Shown here piece by piece: positions 17,517-26,424 of a stretch of DNA of 64,000 nt. The stretch's first letter is position 1, and each line of letters opens with the position of its first letter. Position numbers and translations under genes: made by a program. The stretch comes from CAZLYX01 sp964563885 (GTDB taxonomy: Bacteria; Pseudomonadota; Gammaproteobacteria; Burkholderiales; Neisseriaceae): positions 1 through 64,000 of the forward strand of contig CAZLYX010000001.1 in assembly GCA_964563885.1 (NCBI GenBank), read 5' to 3'. A model generated the notes under the pieces. The model made no database searches and was not told the origin of the DNA. It saw only the letters and a list, made by a program, of their open reading frames with translations.

Positions 17517-17819
17517 TTATTGTGCTTTTGCTACTGCTGTATCACACATCTCAATCAATGATGCCATTCTACGCTCAAAATCACCAATTGCCAAATCATC
17601 ACTTGTTGTCATTTTCATTTTGAGTAAATCATGTACCACATTCAAAGCTGCCAAAATAACAATCTTGTCATTTTCAATTACTCGACCACCTTCTCGAACA
17701 GCATCAATTTTATGACTGAGCATCTCAACCGCTTGTAATAACGTTTCTTTTTCACTAGTCGGCGTACCAAAAGTAAACTGGCGCTTCATAATTTCAACAC
17801 TCACTTGTTCTATACTCAC
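17517..17819 (-). CDS. zapA: Cell division protein ZapA
   Basis: 100 residues. It begins with SIEQVSVEIMKRQFTFGTP, then SEKETLLQAVEMLSHKI, and ends in the helical dimerisation part. ZapA crosslinks FtsZ filaments at the midcell ring. Its start overlaps the preceding coiled-coil gene by 4 bases (ATGA), and 6S RNA follows directly, both typical. Confidence 0.92.
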   Translation of the reverse strand: MSIEQVSVEIMKRQFTFGTPTSEKETLLQAVEMLSHKIDAVREGGRVIENDKIVILAALNVVHDLLKMKMTTSDDLAIGDFERRMASLIEMCDTAVAKAQ

Positions 17820-18313
17820 GCCTGTTCTCCTTCATTATTTTTTTGCGGCAAACGCGACAATAAATGGCGAATTTTATCTGCGCTCGCAGTTAGCACATTA
17901 TTATAATCTTCATTTTTCGCCATTAGGCTGTCAATTTTGTCCTGTAGATCTCTTTTAAGGCCGCTCACTTGAATCAGTAAGGCTTCACTTAGCTCATCTA
18001 CTGCTTTTTGATTGCTGTCTTTTAATTCAGACATGGCAGTTTGATGTTGGCTTTCTAATGCGGCTAATGCTATCTTATGTTTACTCATTAAATCATCGGT
18101 AACTGTTTGATGATAAACATTAAGCTCATCCACAACCACTTTATGATGATCAGCTTGCTGAGTCAGATCAGTACGTAGTGCGCCTAGCCCTGTTTCTAAT
18201 ACGCCTTTTCCTCGCAGAAGACGAGCACGCTCATCGGTCATTTCTTTAAGTTTATCAGCTAATGTGGTTATGCTGTTTTCTAGTTTTTGTAGAGATTGGC
18301 TCATATTATTCAT
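17816..18313 (-). CDS. Coiled-coil protein paired with ZapA (ZapB-like candidate)
   Basis: 165 residues, almost entirely heptad-like coiled coil rich in Leu, Lys, Glu and Gln, with no membrane segment. The first 40 residues (SLQKLENSITTLADKLKEM) resemble the short coiled-coil proteins encoded before zapA in many gamma- and betaproteobacteria. The overlap with zapA suggests a divisome role, but it is about twice the length of ZapB, so the call is by context. MNNM offers two starts; neither has a strong ribosome site. Confidence 0.6.
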   Translation of the reverse strand: MNNMSQSLQKLENSITTLADKLKEMTDERARLLRGKGVLETGLGALRTDLTQQADHHKVVVDELNVYHQTVTDDLMSKHKIALAALESQHQTAMSELKDSNQKAVDELSEALLIQVSGLKRDLQDKIDSLMAKNEDYNNVLTASADKIRHLLSRLPQKNNEGEQA

Positions 18314-18423
18314 TATCCAAAATAAGATATGGCGTTAATTATGGCATATTTACACTAAGCCTACCCAATGCCTATCTTCAGGTAGCCTTTACTGTAGTGT
18401 AAACCACTTAATTACGCCTGTTA

Positions 18424-19413
18424 TTATTCAGCTCTAGGCTCTCGCATCATTAAGCGTTCGACAACCTCAGAAACTGGTAGCTCTTTGCGTATTAATTGAT
18501 GAAGTGTTTGCGTAATCGGCATATCAATATTATAACGACACGCTACCTGAAAGACTTCTTCAACAGTATAAACACCTTCGGCGACATGCCCAATTTCACG
18601 CAAAATTTCATTTAGTTCTTTGCCTTCTGCCAAACCCAATCCAACTTTTCGATTGCGCGACAAAGCGCCTGTGCAGGTGAGAATTAAATCTCCCATACCC
18701 GCTAAGCCCATCATTGTTTTTTGCTTAGCACCCATAGCAACAGCCAAACGGGTAATCTCAGCTAAACCACGTGTTACCAAAGCAGCACGGGCATTCAAAC
18801 CATATTCCAAGCCATCAGAAATACCGGTGGCAATTGCCATTACATTTTTAACAGCACCACCGACAGCAACGCCGATAATATCTTCATTGGCATAAAGCCG
18901 CATTACGGGTGAATTAAGCTGATTGGCAAGTTTTTGTATCCACTCTACATTTTCTGATGCCACACAAACTGCACAAGGGAGTTGCTTAGCCAGCTCTAGA
19001 GCAAAACTTGGGCCAGACAATACGCCGATATATTTATTTTCAGGTAGCACTTGACCAACAACTTCAAAGGTCAATAAACCCGTGTCTAATTCAAACCCTT
19101 TACACCCCGCTAAGATAGGTAAATCAGCAGCGCCATGTTGCTTAAGGAGCTCCACGCTATCACGCAATCCCGAAACCGAGGTAGCCAACAATACCAACTC
19201 ACTATCACGCAAAGCATCTGCTAAATCAGTGTGTACGCTTAAGGATTCTGGAAAATCAAATCCAGGCAAATAACGGTTATTACAACGTTCAGTTTGCATC
19301 GTGCGCATATGTTCTGTGTTTCTTGCCCACATCGAAACACGATTATTGTGCAGCGCAAAGTGTCTAGCAAGCGCCGTACCCCATGCGCCGGCACCAATAA
19401 CAGTTATATTCAT
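18424..19413 (-). CDS. gpsA: NAD(P)-dependent glycerol-3-phosphate dehydrogenase
   Basis: 329 residues. It reduces dihydroxyacetone phosphate to sn-glycerol 3-phosphate, the backbone of phospholipids. The N-terminal Rossmann motif is VIGAGAWGTALA. Later come LLATSVSGLR, GVLSGPSFA, the catalytic-lysine region VGGAVKNVMAIATG, and MAGMGDL-like GLAGMGDLILT. The open frame begins seven codons upstream, but GGAGGAAATTCA sits just before the ATG at 19413, which also gives the family N-terminus MNITVIG. A single uptake sequence lies after the gene (about 18374). Confidence 0.97.
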   Translation of the reverse strand: MNITVIGAGAWGTALARHFALHNNRVSMWARNTEHMRTMQTERCNNRYLPGFDFPESLSVHTDLADALRDSELVLLATSVSGLRDSVELLKQHGAADLPILAGCKGFELDTGLLTFEVVGQVLPENKYIGVLSGPSFALELAKQLPCAVCVASENVEWIQKLANQLNSPVMRLYANEDIIGVAVGGAVKNVMAIATGISDGLEYGLNARAALVTRGLAEITRLAVAMGAKQKTMMGLAGMGDLILTCTGALSRNRKVGLGLAEGKELNEILREIGHVAEGVYTVEEVFQVACRYNIDMPITQTLHQLIRKELPVSEVVERLMMREPRAE

Positions 19414-19640
19414 TGAATTTCCTCCTGCCCGCAATTTGAAACAGGCTTTTTGCTAACGCAAGTTTTAATAAATAATTTAAGGGTGTTTATATTATAAAAC
19501 CAAATGAGTTCAATTTTAGCACAACGCTTATCAAGATATCAGGTCAATCCCATGAGATGAAGTGCTATTTGCCAACCCACATCAAGATTTCTACATTAAT
19601 GAAGTATTTTATATACCACTCAATCAACATTCAATCCTGC

Positions 19641-19656
19641 TTGATGTGATTATCAA
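19641..19656. promoter_or_regulatory. FNR-like inverted repeat upstream of the peroxidase gene
   Basis: TTGAT-N6-ATCAA, 148 bases before the peroxidase ATG. The half-sites match the FNR consensus exactly, but the spacer is 6 rather than 4 bases, so binding by FNR is doubtful. The rest of the 390-base gap (19414-19803) is AT-rich; I see no gene in it. Confidence 0.25.
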
Positions 19657-19803
19657 TATACGATTATTTGAGCATAGCTTGATTTATGCCAAACAATTAT
19701 TTTTAAACATCACTTATACTATTACTCAAATTACTCAAAGTTTTTATTCTAACAAAATAAATTTTAACCAGCCTTACCTTTTATACTAATAAGGAATCGT
19801 AAA

Positions 19804-20952
19804 ATGGACCCTGCCGCCAAACTTAGCTTATTGGCTCTGTCAATATTCGCACTTGCTGCCTGTCAAGATCAGCCTGCCAAACCCGCCGAGAATAACGCTC
19901 CAGCTGCGGCATCAGCCACTTCGGCAGCAACCACTCAAAGTGATGCAACGCCAGAAGACAAAGCTTTGCTTACTCAAGCACAAGGCTTGTTTCAACCTCT
20001 TCCTAGTATTGAAGAGCTAAATAAAACTCGAACCTATACCGATGCACAAGTGAAGCTAGGCCATCAATTGTGGTATGAACCACGCTTATCACGCGGCAAC
20101 ACCGTAAGCTGTAATACATGCCACAACCTTGCCACTGCTGGCGTAGATAATTTACCGACTAGCCAAGGTCATATAGGTCAATTCGGCGTACGAAATTCTC
20201 CCACAGCTCTAAATGCCGCTTTGTTGGGTAGCCAATTCTGGGATGGTCGTGCGGCGGATGTGGAAGAGCAAGCAGGCGGTCCATTATTGAATCCAGTTGA
20301 AATGGCTAACGTTAGCGAAGAAGCAGTAGTAGAGAAAATTGCTGATATTCCAGAATACCAAGCAAAGTTTAAAGAAGCTTATGCAGATAATGGTGGTGCT
20401 ATTTCTTTTGCCAACATCACCACTGCTATTGCGGCGTTTGAGCGCACACTGATGACACCATCGCGCTGGGATGAATACTTAAAAGGCGATGTCAACGCCT
20501 TAAATCCACAAGAGCGCAAAGGCTTAAGTAGCTTTATCAATAATGGTTGTATTGCCTGCCATACCGGCGTGAATCTAGGCGGCACATCATTCCAAAAATT
20601 TGGCTTGGTAAACGGTCCTTACTGGAAATTCACTGGCAGCAAAGGTCGTGATGAAGGTCGTTTTGAGGTTACTAAAGCTGAGTCGGACAAGTACTTATTC
20701 CGTGTGCCTGGCATGCGTAACGTTGCCAATACTTATCCTTACTTCCACGACGGCAGCGTTTGGACTTTAGAAGAAGCTGTTTCAATTATGGGACAAGCTC
20801 AATTAGGCAAACAATTACCCAAAGATGAAGTGGCTGATATTGTTGCATTCTTTGGCTCATTAAGTGGATCGGTTTCAGAAGCAGCTCGTACCGTGCCGGA
20901 GTTGCCTTTTACCAGCAACGAACAATCTCGTCCTAATAATGAAGGTAAGTAA
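19804..20952 (+). CDS. ccp: Di-haem cytochrome c peroxidase, lipoprotein form
   Basis: 382 residues. The signal peptide ends in the lipobox LAAC (Cys20), followed by an Ala/Pro/Thr-rich linker to about residue 50, so the enzyme is probably tethered to a membrane. Two c-type haem motifs are present: CNTCH near residue 102 (low-potential peroxidatic haem) and CIACH near residue 250 (electron-accepting haem). The conserved LYEPRLSR-like start and PYFHDGSVWTLEEAV end match the family. It reduces hydrogen peroxide with electrons from the cytochrome chain. AAGGA precedes the ATG. Confidence 0.94.
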   Translation: MDPAAKLSLLALSIFALAACQDQPAKPAENNAPAAASATSAATTQSDATPEDKALLTQAQGLFQPLPSIEELNKTRTYTDAQVKLGHQLWYEPRLSRGNTVSCNTCHNLATAGVDNLPTSQGHIGQFGVRNSPTALNAALLGSQFWDGRAADVEEQAGGPLLNPVEMANVSEEAVVEKIADIPEYQAKFKEAYADNGGAISFANITTAIAAFERTLMTPSRWDEYLKGDVNALNPQERKGLSSFINNGCIACHTGVNLGGTSFQKFGLVNGPYWKFTGSKGRDEGRFEVTKAESDKYLFRVPGMRNVANTYPYFHDGSVWTLEEAVSIMGQAQLGKQLPKDEVADIVAFFGSLSGSVSEAARTVPELPFTSNEQSRPNNEGK

Positions 20953-20989
20953 GCATTAAACAGCTTTAATTTATCTAATAACTATTAAT

Positions 20990-21019
20990 AAAGGCTACCT
21001 GAACATTCAGGTAGCCTTT
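20990..21019 (+). terminator. Uptake-sequence hairpin between ccp and fabF
   Basis: AAAGGCTACCTGAA (20990-21003) faces its complement (21006-21019). It lies between convergent genes and can act on both, with TTTAATT on the plus side. Confidence 0.75.
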
Positions 21020-21051
21020 AATTATTTCATTACAGTCTATCGGTAAGATAT

Positions 21052-22299
21052 TTAGTCTTCAAAACGTTTAAACACCAGCGTGCCATTAGTGCCACCAAAA
21101 CCAAATGAATTAGATACCACTGCTTGGATATTCATTTCACGCGCTTCATTTGCGCAATAATCCAAATCACAATTGTTTTCGAAATCTTGTTCAAATATAT
21201 TGATGGTAGGAGGTGATACTTGATTATGCAGAGCCAAGACGCTATAAATGGCTTCTACGCCACCTGCTGCGCCCAACAAATGGCCAGTCATCGATTTAGT
21301 GGAGTTTACTACCAATTTTTGCGCATGATCACCAAATGCCAGTTTCAGTGCTGTGGTTTCGTTAGCATCACCTAACGGCGTAGAGGTACCATGAGCATTC
21401 ACATAATCAATATCTTGCGCATTTAATCCAGCATCACTCAACGCACGGGTAACCGCTAAAGCAGGCCCCTCAGCACTTGGTGCTGTAATATGATAAGCGT
21501 CAGAGCTCATGCCAAATCCAACGATTTCTGCATAAATTTTTGCACCGCGTTTTTTAGCGTGTTCCAACTCTTCCAACACCAATACACCAGCGCCCTCACC
21601 CATTACAAAGCCATCACGCCCTTTATCCCATGGGCGCGAAGCAGTTTTCGGGTCGTCATTGCGAGTAGACAAAGCTTTCATGGCAGCAAAGCCGCCCATA
21701 CCTAAAATGCATACAGCGCCTTCAGCACCACCAGCCACCATTACATCCGCGTCGCCATATTTAATCATACGCATAGAATCACCAATAGCATGCGCGCCAG
21801 TAGTACACGCAGAAACCATACCATAGCTCGGGCCATGATAACCTTTTAATATGGTGACATGACCTGCAATCATATTGATTAGAGAGCCAGGAATAAAAAA
21901 TGGATTAATTTTACGCGGGCCACTTGCCTGCACAACAGTACCCATGGCTTCTATACTCGGCAAGCCGCCAATACCAGAACCAATATTGACACCAACACGA
22001 TATTTATCTAAATCAGGAGTTTCATCTAAACCCGCATCTGCAATGGCTTGCAATGCAGCGGCAATACCATAATGAATAAACACATCCATTCGGCGTGCCT
22101 CTTTGGCACTTATGTAGCTGCCAATATCAAAATCTTTTACTTCTCCAGCAACTTGGCAAGTTAGCTCAGAAGCGTCAAAGCGGGTAATGGTATCAATGCC
22201 GCTTTTGCCGTCCAACAGGTTTTTCCATGCGGTTTCAACGTCATTGCCAACGGGTGATACTTGGCCTAGCCCGGTAATAACCACTCTTCTCTGACTCAT
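21052..22299 (-). CDS. fabF: 3-oxoacyl-[ACP] synthase II
   Basis: 415 residues, full length. The condensing enzyme that elongates fatty acids. The Cys-His-His triad is visible: [11 protein letters not shown] (Cys about 164), [11 protein letters not shown] and [19 protein letters not shown] also holds the conserved Lys. It follows acpP on the same strand with a strong hairpin between. Confidence 0.98.
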   Translation of the reverse strand: MSQRRVVITGLGQVSPVGNDVETAWKNLLDGKSGIDTITRFDASELTCQVAGEVKDFDIGSYISAKEARRMDVFIHYGIAAALQAIADAGLDETPDLDKYRVGVNIGSGIGGLPSIEAMGTVVQASGPRKINPFFIPGSLINMIAGHVTILKGYHGPSYGMVSACTTGAHAIGDSMRMIKYGDADVMVAGGAEGAVCILGMGGFAAMKALSTRNDDPKTASRPWDKGRDGFVMGEGAGVLVLEELEHAKKRGAKIYAEIVGFGMSSDAYHITAPSAEGPALAVTRALSDAGLNAQDIDYVNAHGTSTPLGDANETTALKLAFGDHAQKLVVNSTKSMTGHLLGAAGGVEAIYSVLALHNQVSPPTINIFEQDFENNCDLDYCANEAREMNIQAVVSNSFGFGGTNGTLVFKRFED

Positions 22300-22324
22300 A
22301 AGTTTCTCGCTGTAACAATAACTG

Positions 22325-22363
22325 AAAAGCCTCTGGCAGCAGGGAAACCTGTTGAACAGAGGC
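22325..22363 (-). terminator. Two-part hairpin between acpP and fabF (terminator/attenuator)
   Basis: Outer stem GCCTCTG (22329-22335) with CAGAGGC (22357-22363); inner stem CAGCAGG/CCTGTTG closes on a GAAA tetraloop. On the minus strand TTTT follows. It should let most transcripts end after acpP and only some continue into fabF, in keeping with the high need for ACP. Confidence 0.8.
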
Positions 22364-22391
22364 CGTCATGGTATTAAACCACGCGCGCTGA

Positions 22392-22628
22392 TTAGGCGTT
22401 GTGTGCGGTAACGAAGTCAATGGCTTGTTGTACAGTCGTGATTTTTTCGGCATCTTCATCCGGAATTTCACAACCAAAAGATTCTTCTAGAGCCATCACT
22501 AGTTCAACGGTATCTAAAGAATCTGCGCCCAAGTCGTCTTGGAATGAAGATTCGGTTTTAACGTCAGCTTCATTCACACCCAGTTGTTCAGCAACAATTT
22601 TTTTAACTTGTTGTTCAATGTTTGACAT
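22392..22628 (-). CDS. acpP: Acyl carrier protein
   Basis: 78 residues, very acidic. The phosphopantetheine attachment motif is [10 protein letters not shown] with Ser37. It carries growing acyl chains for fatty acid, lipid A and phospholipid synthesis; FabF, FabZ, LpxA and LpxD in this window all use it. The 281 bases upstream (22629-22909) hold no gene I can recognise and probably its promoter. Confidence 0.98.
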   Translation of the reverse strand: MSNIEQQVKKIVAEQLGVNEADVKTESSFQDDLGADSLDTVELVMALEESFGCEIPDEDAEKITTVQQAIDFVTAHNA

Positions 22629-22909
22629 TTGTCTCGTCCTAATAAAATGCCTAGCGGCGTGGTTGATATAGTTATTGAATCGGACGTATTGTACCGAATT
22701 CGTTTAGAGTTTTCTATCTAAGTTTAACTTTAATACTGATGATAGAAAATCATATTTTGCAATGCTCCAGCTTAAACACTTAACCTGAAAAATTGCACAT
22801 TCAGAACTGATATTATCATAGTGCTATTTTATCCTACAAGCGCTTTTCACTTCTTAAATCAAATCCATCATTTAACAAACGCCTTAAAACTCCGCTCTAC
22901 TGCGACGAT

Positions 22910-24928
22910 TCAAGGTTTAAATTCTGCAATCGTACGTTGTAAAAAGCGCAATACACAAGCCAGTTCGATTGCAGTTTGTTCCTGAGTGCCGTTACCAGCA
23001 TGACCACCATCGAAGGGGGCGTACAGCCAACTTAACGAGCTGATTTCATTTAATTTTGCATAAAATTTTAAGGCATGCGCAGGGTGAACACGATCATCGC
23101 TTAGCGCAGTGGTGATGAGTGCGGGTGAGTAAGTTGAATGCTCATTTAAGTGATGATAAGGAGAGAGCTTGGCCAGTGCTTCGAAATGTATTAAATTTTT
23201 AGGGTCGCCATACTCTTCTAACCAGCTTGAACCAGCAGAAAGGTCGGCATAACGCAACATATCGGTGAGCGGCACTTCACAAACCATCGCTCCAATCGCT
23301 TCAGGCTCGCGTACAAAAGCAGATGCCACTACTAATCCACCGTTACTACCACCTTGCAATGCGATGCGCGACGGACTACTCAATCCACGTTGTGACACAT
23401 CATGCACAACTGCCAGCAAATCATCCACACTCTTATGTTTATTCACACCTTGCGCGGCCTGATGCCATTCTGGCCCAAACTCACCACCTCCACGTACATT
23501 AGCCAAAACAAATGCATGGCCTTCAGCCAGCCAATGTCGACCAATAGTGCCAAGATAATGTGGTAATTCTGCCATGCCAAATCCACCGTAAACATAAACA
23601 AGTGTTGGCGTATCTGGTGTTGCACAGCGGCCAACATGGTAATACGGTATCGGCGTACCATCGGCTGAAGGTGTGTAAAACTGGCGAACTTGAATACCCG
23701 TAGCATCAAATTGCTTGGGCTGACGTCGTAATACCACCAACTCCATCAGATGTAAGTCTAAAGAAAACAAAGTAAGCGGTGTAGTGAAATCACTGCTGGC
23801 AATATAGACAATATCACCGCCCCACGGCTGATCTACTAACTCCAACGCTCCTTGAGGCAACGCAGGCACACTTTCTTCAAGCCATTGCCCTTCCTCAAAT
23901 CGCCATGCTTTGAGGCTACCTGAAACATTATCGAGCAAACTTAATACCACAAAACGTTTGGTGGTTTCGACGCTATCGATAGCTTGATGCTGGTTTGGCT
24001 CAAACAAAACTTTGGCTGCACCCAGTTTTTCTCTGTTTAGTTTGATCGCCAACAAGCTGCCACTGCGATAAATTTGACTGCCGCGCGCCCAATTACTGCG
24101 CAACTGTACCAACAACTGCCCTGCTATGTAACCAACAATATCGCAATTTTCAGGTAGCTTTAATGCAATCGGCGTGCAATCTGGGGCTACCTGAAAATAA
24201 GTTTTACTAAAGAAACCACTCGCCGCTTCAATTAAATCAATCGGCGTGCCTTGTGGGTCAAGATAGCGCCACGCGTTAACCATCATGCCCTCTTCTGACA
24301 TTTTATAAACTGGCGTGCCCTCCGCAAAACTCTGGCCACGTTCAATCAACCAAACTTGACACGGATATCCACAATGTGTGAGCTGGCGCTCATCCCACGC
24401 AGGGCAAACCCACACGCTATTTTCGTCGCGCCAAGCAATATGGTTTTTGCCCGCTGGAAAATGAAAACCTTCTTCAACAATGCTGCCGCTGGCTAAATCA
24501 AACTCAAGGGTGTAGGCGCTATCGGCACCTGATTGGCTTAAAGTAAGCAATACACGGTTGGGCTGTTCAACATAATGCGACACACCATCAAGATAAATGT
24601 CGTCACCCAGCACTTCGTCAAAATCAGCCACATCAAACAAAATCTGCCAATCTGGCAAGCCTGTTCGGTATGAAGAAGAAGTACACACGCGGTAAACGCC
24701 TTTGGGATAATCAGCACTTTGATGAAAGTGATACATGCGCCCGTGGTGTTCTTGGCAAAATGGTATCTGCCGTTCATCTTGTAATTGTGCGGTAATATCT
24801 GCTTGCAAGCGCTCAAACTCAGCATCTTGGCAAAAACGTGCCTGCGTTTTCGCATGAGCGGTTGCTGCAAAATCATGGGTTTCAGGGCAGGTTAAATCTT
24901 CAAAGCGGGCATATTTATCGGTTATCAT
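22910..24928 (-). CDS. Prolyl oligopeptidase family serine peptidase (S9A)
   Basis: 672 residues. An N-terminal beta-propeller part (to about residue 400) precedes an alpha/beta-hydrolase domain. The catalytic serine is in GGSNGG (near residue 527), the Asp in SDDRVHP and the His in GGHAGNG. No signal peptide, so a cytoplasmic peptidase cleaving short proline-containing peptides is expected. Three complete or near-complete uptake sequences lie inside the gene (about 23912, 24151 and 24184), two of them 35 bases apart. Confidence 0.93.
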   Translation of the reverse strand: MITDKYARFEDLTCPETHDFAATAHAKTQARFCQDAEFERLQADITAQLQDERQIPFCQEHHGRMYHFHQSADYPKGVYRVCTSSSYRTGLPDWQILFDVADFDEVLGDDIYLDGVSHYVEQPNRVLLTLSQSGADSAYTLEFDLASGSIVEEGFHFPAGKNHIAWRDENSVWVCPAWDERQLTHCGYPCQVWLIERGQSFAEGTPVYKMSEEGMMVNAWRYLDPQGTPIDLIEAASGFFSKTYFQVAPDCTPIALKLPENCDIVGYIAGQLLVQLRSNWARGSQIYRSGSLLAIKLNREKLGAAKVLFEPNQHQAIDSVETTKRFVVLSLLDNVSGSLKAWRFEEGQWLEESVPALPQGALELVDQPWGGDIVYIASSDFTTPLTLFSLDLHLMELVVLRRQPKQFDATGIQVRQFYTPSADGTPIPYYHVGRCATPDTPTLVYVYGGFGMAELPHYLGTIGRHWLAEGHAFVLANVRGGGEFGPEWHQAAQGVNKHKSVDDLLAVVHDVSQRGLSSPSRIALQGGSNGGLVVASAFVREPEAIGAMVCEVPLTDMLRYADLSAGSSWLEEYGDPKNLIHFEALAKLSPYHHLNEHSTYSPALITTALSDDRVHPAHALKFYAKLNEISSLSWLYAPFDGGHAGNGTQEQTAIELACVLRFLQRTIAEFKP

Positions 24929-24965
24929 AGACAGAATTTATTGAGCAAATGCGTCATTATAAAGG

Positions 24966-25006
24966 AAGGCTACCTGAAAACGACAACCCCGTTTTCAGGT
25001 AGCCTT
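24966..25006. repeat. Inverted uptake-sequence pair in a divergent intergenic region
   Basis: AAGGCTACCTGAAAACG (24966-24982) pairs with its complement (24990-25006), loop 7 bases. Both neighbours read away from it, so it cannot be a simple gene-end terminator; it would lie in or near their promoters. Confidence 0.85.
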
Positions 25007-25083
25007 ATCAAACGGCTGTCGCAAATGAAAAACATGACTATAATAAGCAATTATTCTTCCTCACCAATAAAGCGACCTTAAAT

Positions 25084-25641
25084 ATGGACATGGAAAGCAA
25101 TCGCCGCGAGCAATTGGATATGCTCGAAAATTCTGAATTGCTGTTTGATGAAGACAAGTGCACACTTGCTATTGAAGATGTTGCCGAGCAGATTACTGAA
25201 AACCTGAGTGATAAATATCCACTTATTTTGCCAGTGATGGGTGGCGCAATCGTATTTACTGGCCAATTATTGCCATTATTACGCTTTCCGCTTGAGTTCG
25301 ACTATGTACACGTTTCCCGCTATGGCAATAAATTAGAAGGTGGAAACTTCCACTGGCTACGCACACCACAGCACAGCGTTGAAGGCCGTCATGTTTTAAT
25401 CATCGATGATATCTTAGATGAAGGCCACACCATGACAGCCATTAAAGAAAAAGTGATGGGTTTAGGTGCTCTTTCGTGCCAAACGGCTGTTTTAGCCAAC
25501 AAACTTATCGGCAAACCTAAACCCATTGAAGCAGATTATATTGGCCTTAATGTCCCCGACCGTTATATCTTTGGCTACGGCATGGATGTAGCTGGCGCTT
25601 GGCGCAATCTGGGCGCAATCTATGCCCTAAAGCAACACTAA
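25084..25641 (+). CDS. hpt: Hypoxanthine-guanine phosphoribosyltransferase
   Basis: 185 residues, type I phosphoribosyltransferase fold. The PRPP-binding motif is VLIIDDILDEGHTM (near residue 102-115), with the upstream PVMGGAIVFTGQL loop and C-terminal NVPDRYIFGYGMD. It salvages hypoxanthine and guanine to IMP and GMP. MDMES gives two possible starts two codons apart, neither with a clear ribosome site. A lone uptake sequence follows the gene. Confidence 0.88.
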   Translation: MDMESNRREQLDMLENSELLFDEDKCTLAIEDVAEQITENLSDKYPLILPVMGGAIVFTGQLLPLLRFPLEFDYVHVSRYGNKLEGGNFHWLRTPQHSVEGRHVLIIDDILDEGHTMTAIKEKVMGLGALSCQTAVLANKLIGKPKPIEADYIGLNVPDRYIFGYGMDVAGAWRNLGAIYALKQH

Positions 25642-25732
25642 AATAGTTCAGGTAGCCTTAAGTTTAATATAGCAAACAGACATAGTTTTATTCAGATTAC
25701 TTGGTTGCCTAAACCCTAAAGGAATACACAAC

Positions 25733-26140
25733 ATGATCGGCATTCTCATCATCACCCATGAACGCATCGGTGATGCCTATAGCTCACTATCCCAACATTT
25801 CTTTCATGATACGCCGCACAATGTGAAAATTCTTGGTGTGAAAGACCACCAAGGCCATGAAGAAATCATCGCATTAACGCAAACATTAAGCCATGACCTT
25901 GATAGCGGTTATGGCGTACTCGTTATTACTGATATTTTTGGTGCAACACCCTGTAACGCGGCACGCCAACTGGTTACAGAGGGTAAAGTAGCCATGCTCA
26001 CTGGTCTCAACGCACCTATGATGGTTAAAGCCATTCAAGATGCCGCTAGTGCCACTGATTTAAAAGTCTTTACCCAAGCAGTTAAAACTGCCGCCATAAA
26101 TGGTATTTTAGACATTACCACTCCACCAAATGAATGTTGA
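25733..26140 (+). CDS. PTS EIIA component, mannose family
   Basis: 135 residues. The phosphorylated histidine is His9 in ILIITHERIG, and VLVITDIFGATPCNAA matches the EIIA-Man fold. It accepts phosphate from HPr. No EIIB, EIIC or EIID gene follows, so no sugar permease is visible here; in Neisseria and other betaproteobacteria such incomplete systems are regarded as regulatory. First of three tightly spaced genes (gaps of 12 and 2 bases). Confidence 0.92.
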   Translation: MIGILIITHERIGDAYSSLSQHFFHDTPHNVKILGVKDHQGHEEIIALTQTLSHDLDSGYGVLVITDIFGATPCNAARQLVTEGKVAMLTGLNAPMMVKAIQDAASATDLKVFTQAVKTAAINGILDITTPPNEC

Positions 26141-26152
26141 GAACCTAGAATC

Positions 26153-26422
26153 ATGCTGAAAAAAGAAATAGAAATCATCAATAAGCTAGGTTTACACGCA
26201 CGTGCCTCCAGCAAATTTACCCAACTTGCCAGTCAATTTCAATGTGAAGTATGGGTTACCCGCAAAGAGCGACGTATCAACGGCAAAAGCATCATGGGTC
26301 TGATGATGCTGGCTGCGGCCAAAGGCTCTACTATAGAATTAGAAACCGATGGCCAAGACGAAGTCGCCGCAATGCAAGCGTTAACCGACTTAATCAACGA
26401 CTATTTTGGCGAAAAGGAATAA
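26153..26422 (+). CDS. ptsH: Phosphocarrier protein HPr
   Basis: 89 residues. It carries phosphate between EI and EIIA. Both classic sites are present: His15 in NKLGLHARAS and Ser46 in INGKSIMGLMML, the latter being the target of HPr kinase/phosphorylase where that enzyme exists. The hprK gene is not in this window. Confidence 0.96.
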   Translation: MLKKEIEIINKLGLHARASSKFTQLASQFQCEVWVTRKERRINGKSIMGLMMLAAAKGSTIELETDGQDEVAAMQALTDLINDYFGEKE

Positions 26423-26424
26423 CC

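Noticed and set aside
19562..19789. Open frame of 75 codons before the peroxidase gene
   Set aside because: Low-complexity AT-rich translation, no ribosome site, and it overlaps the likely promoter region.
26251..26424. N-terminal extension of enzyme I in its open frame
   Set aside because: It runs through ptsH in another frame; the start at 26425 has a good ribosome site and the family N-terminus.
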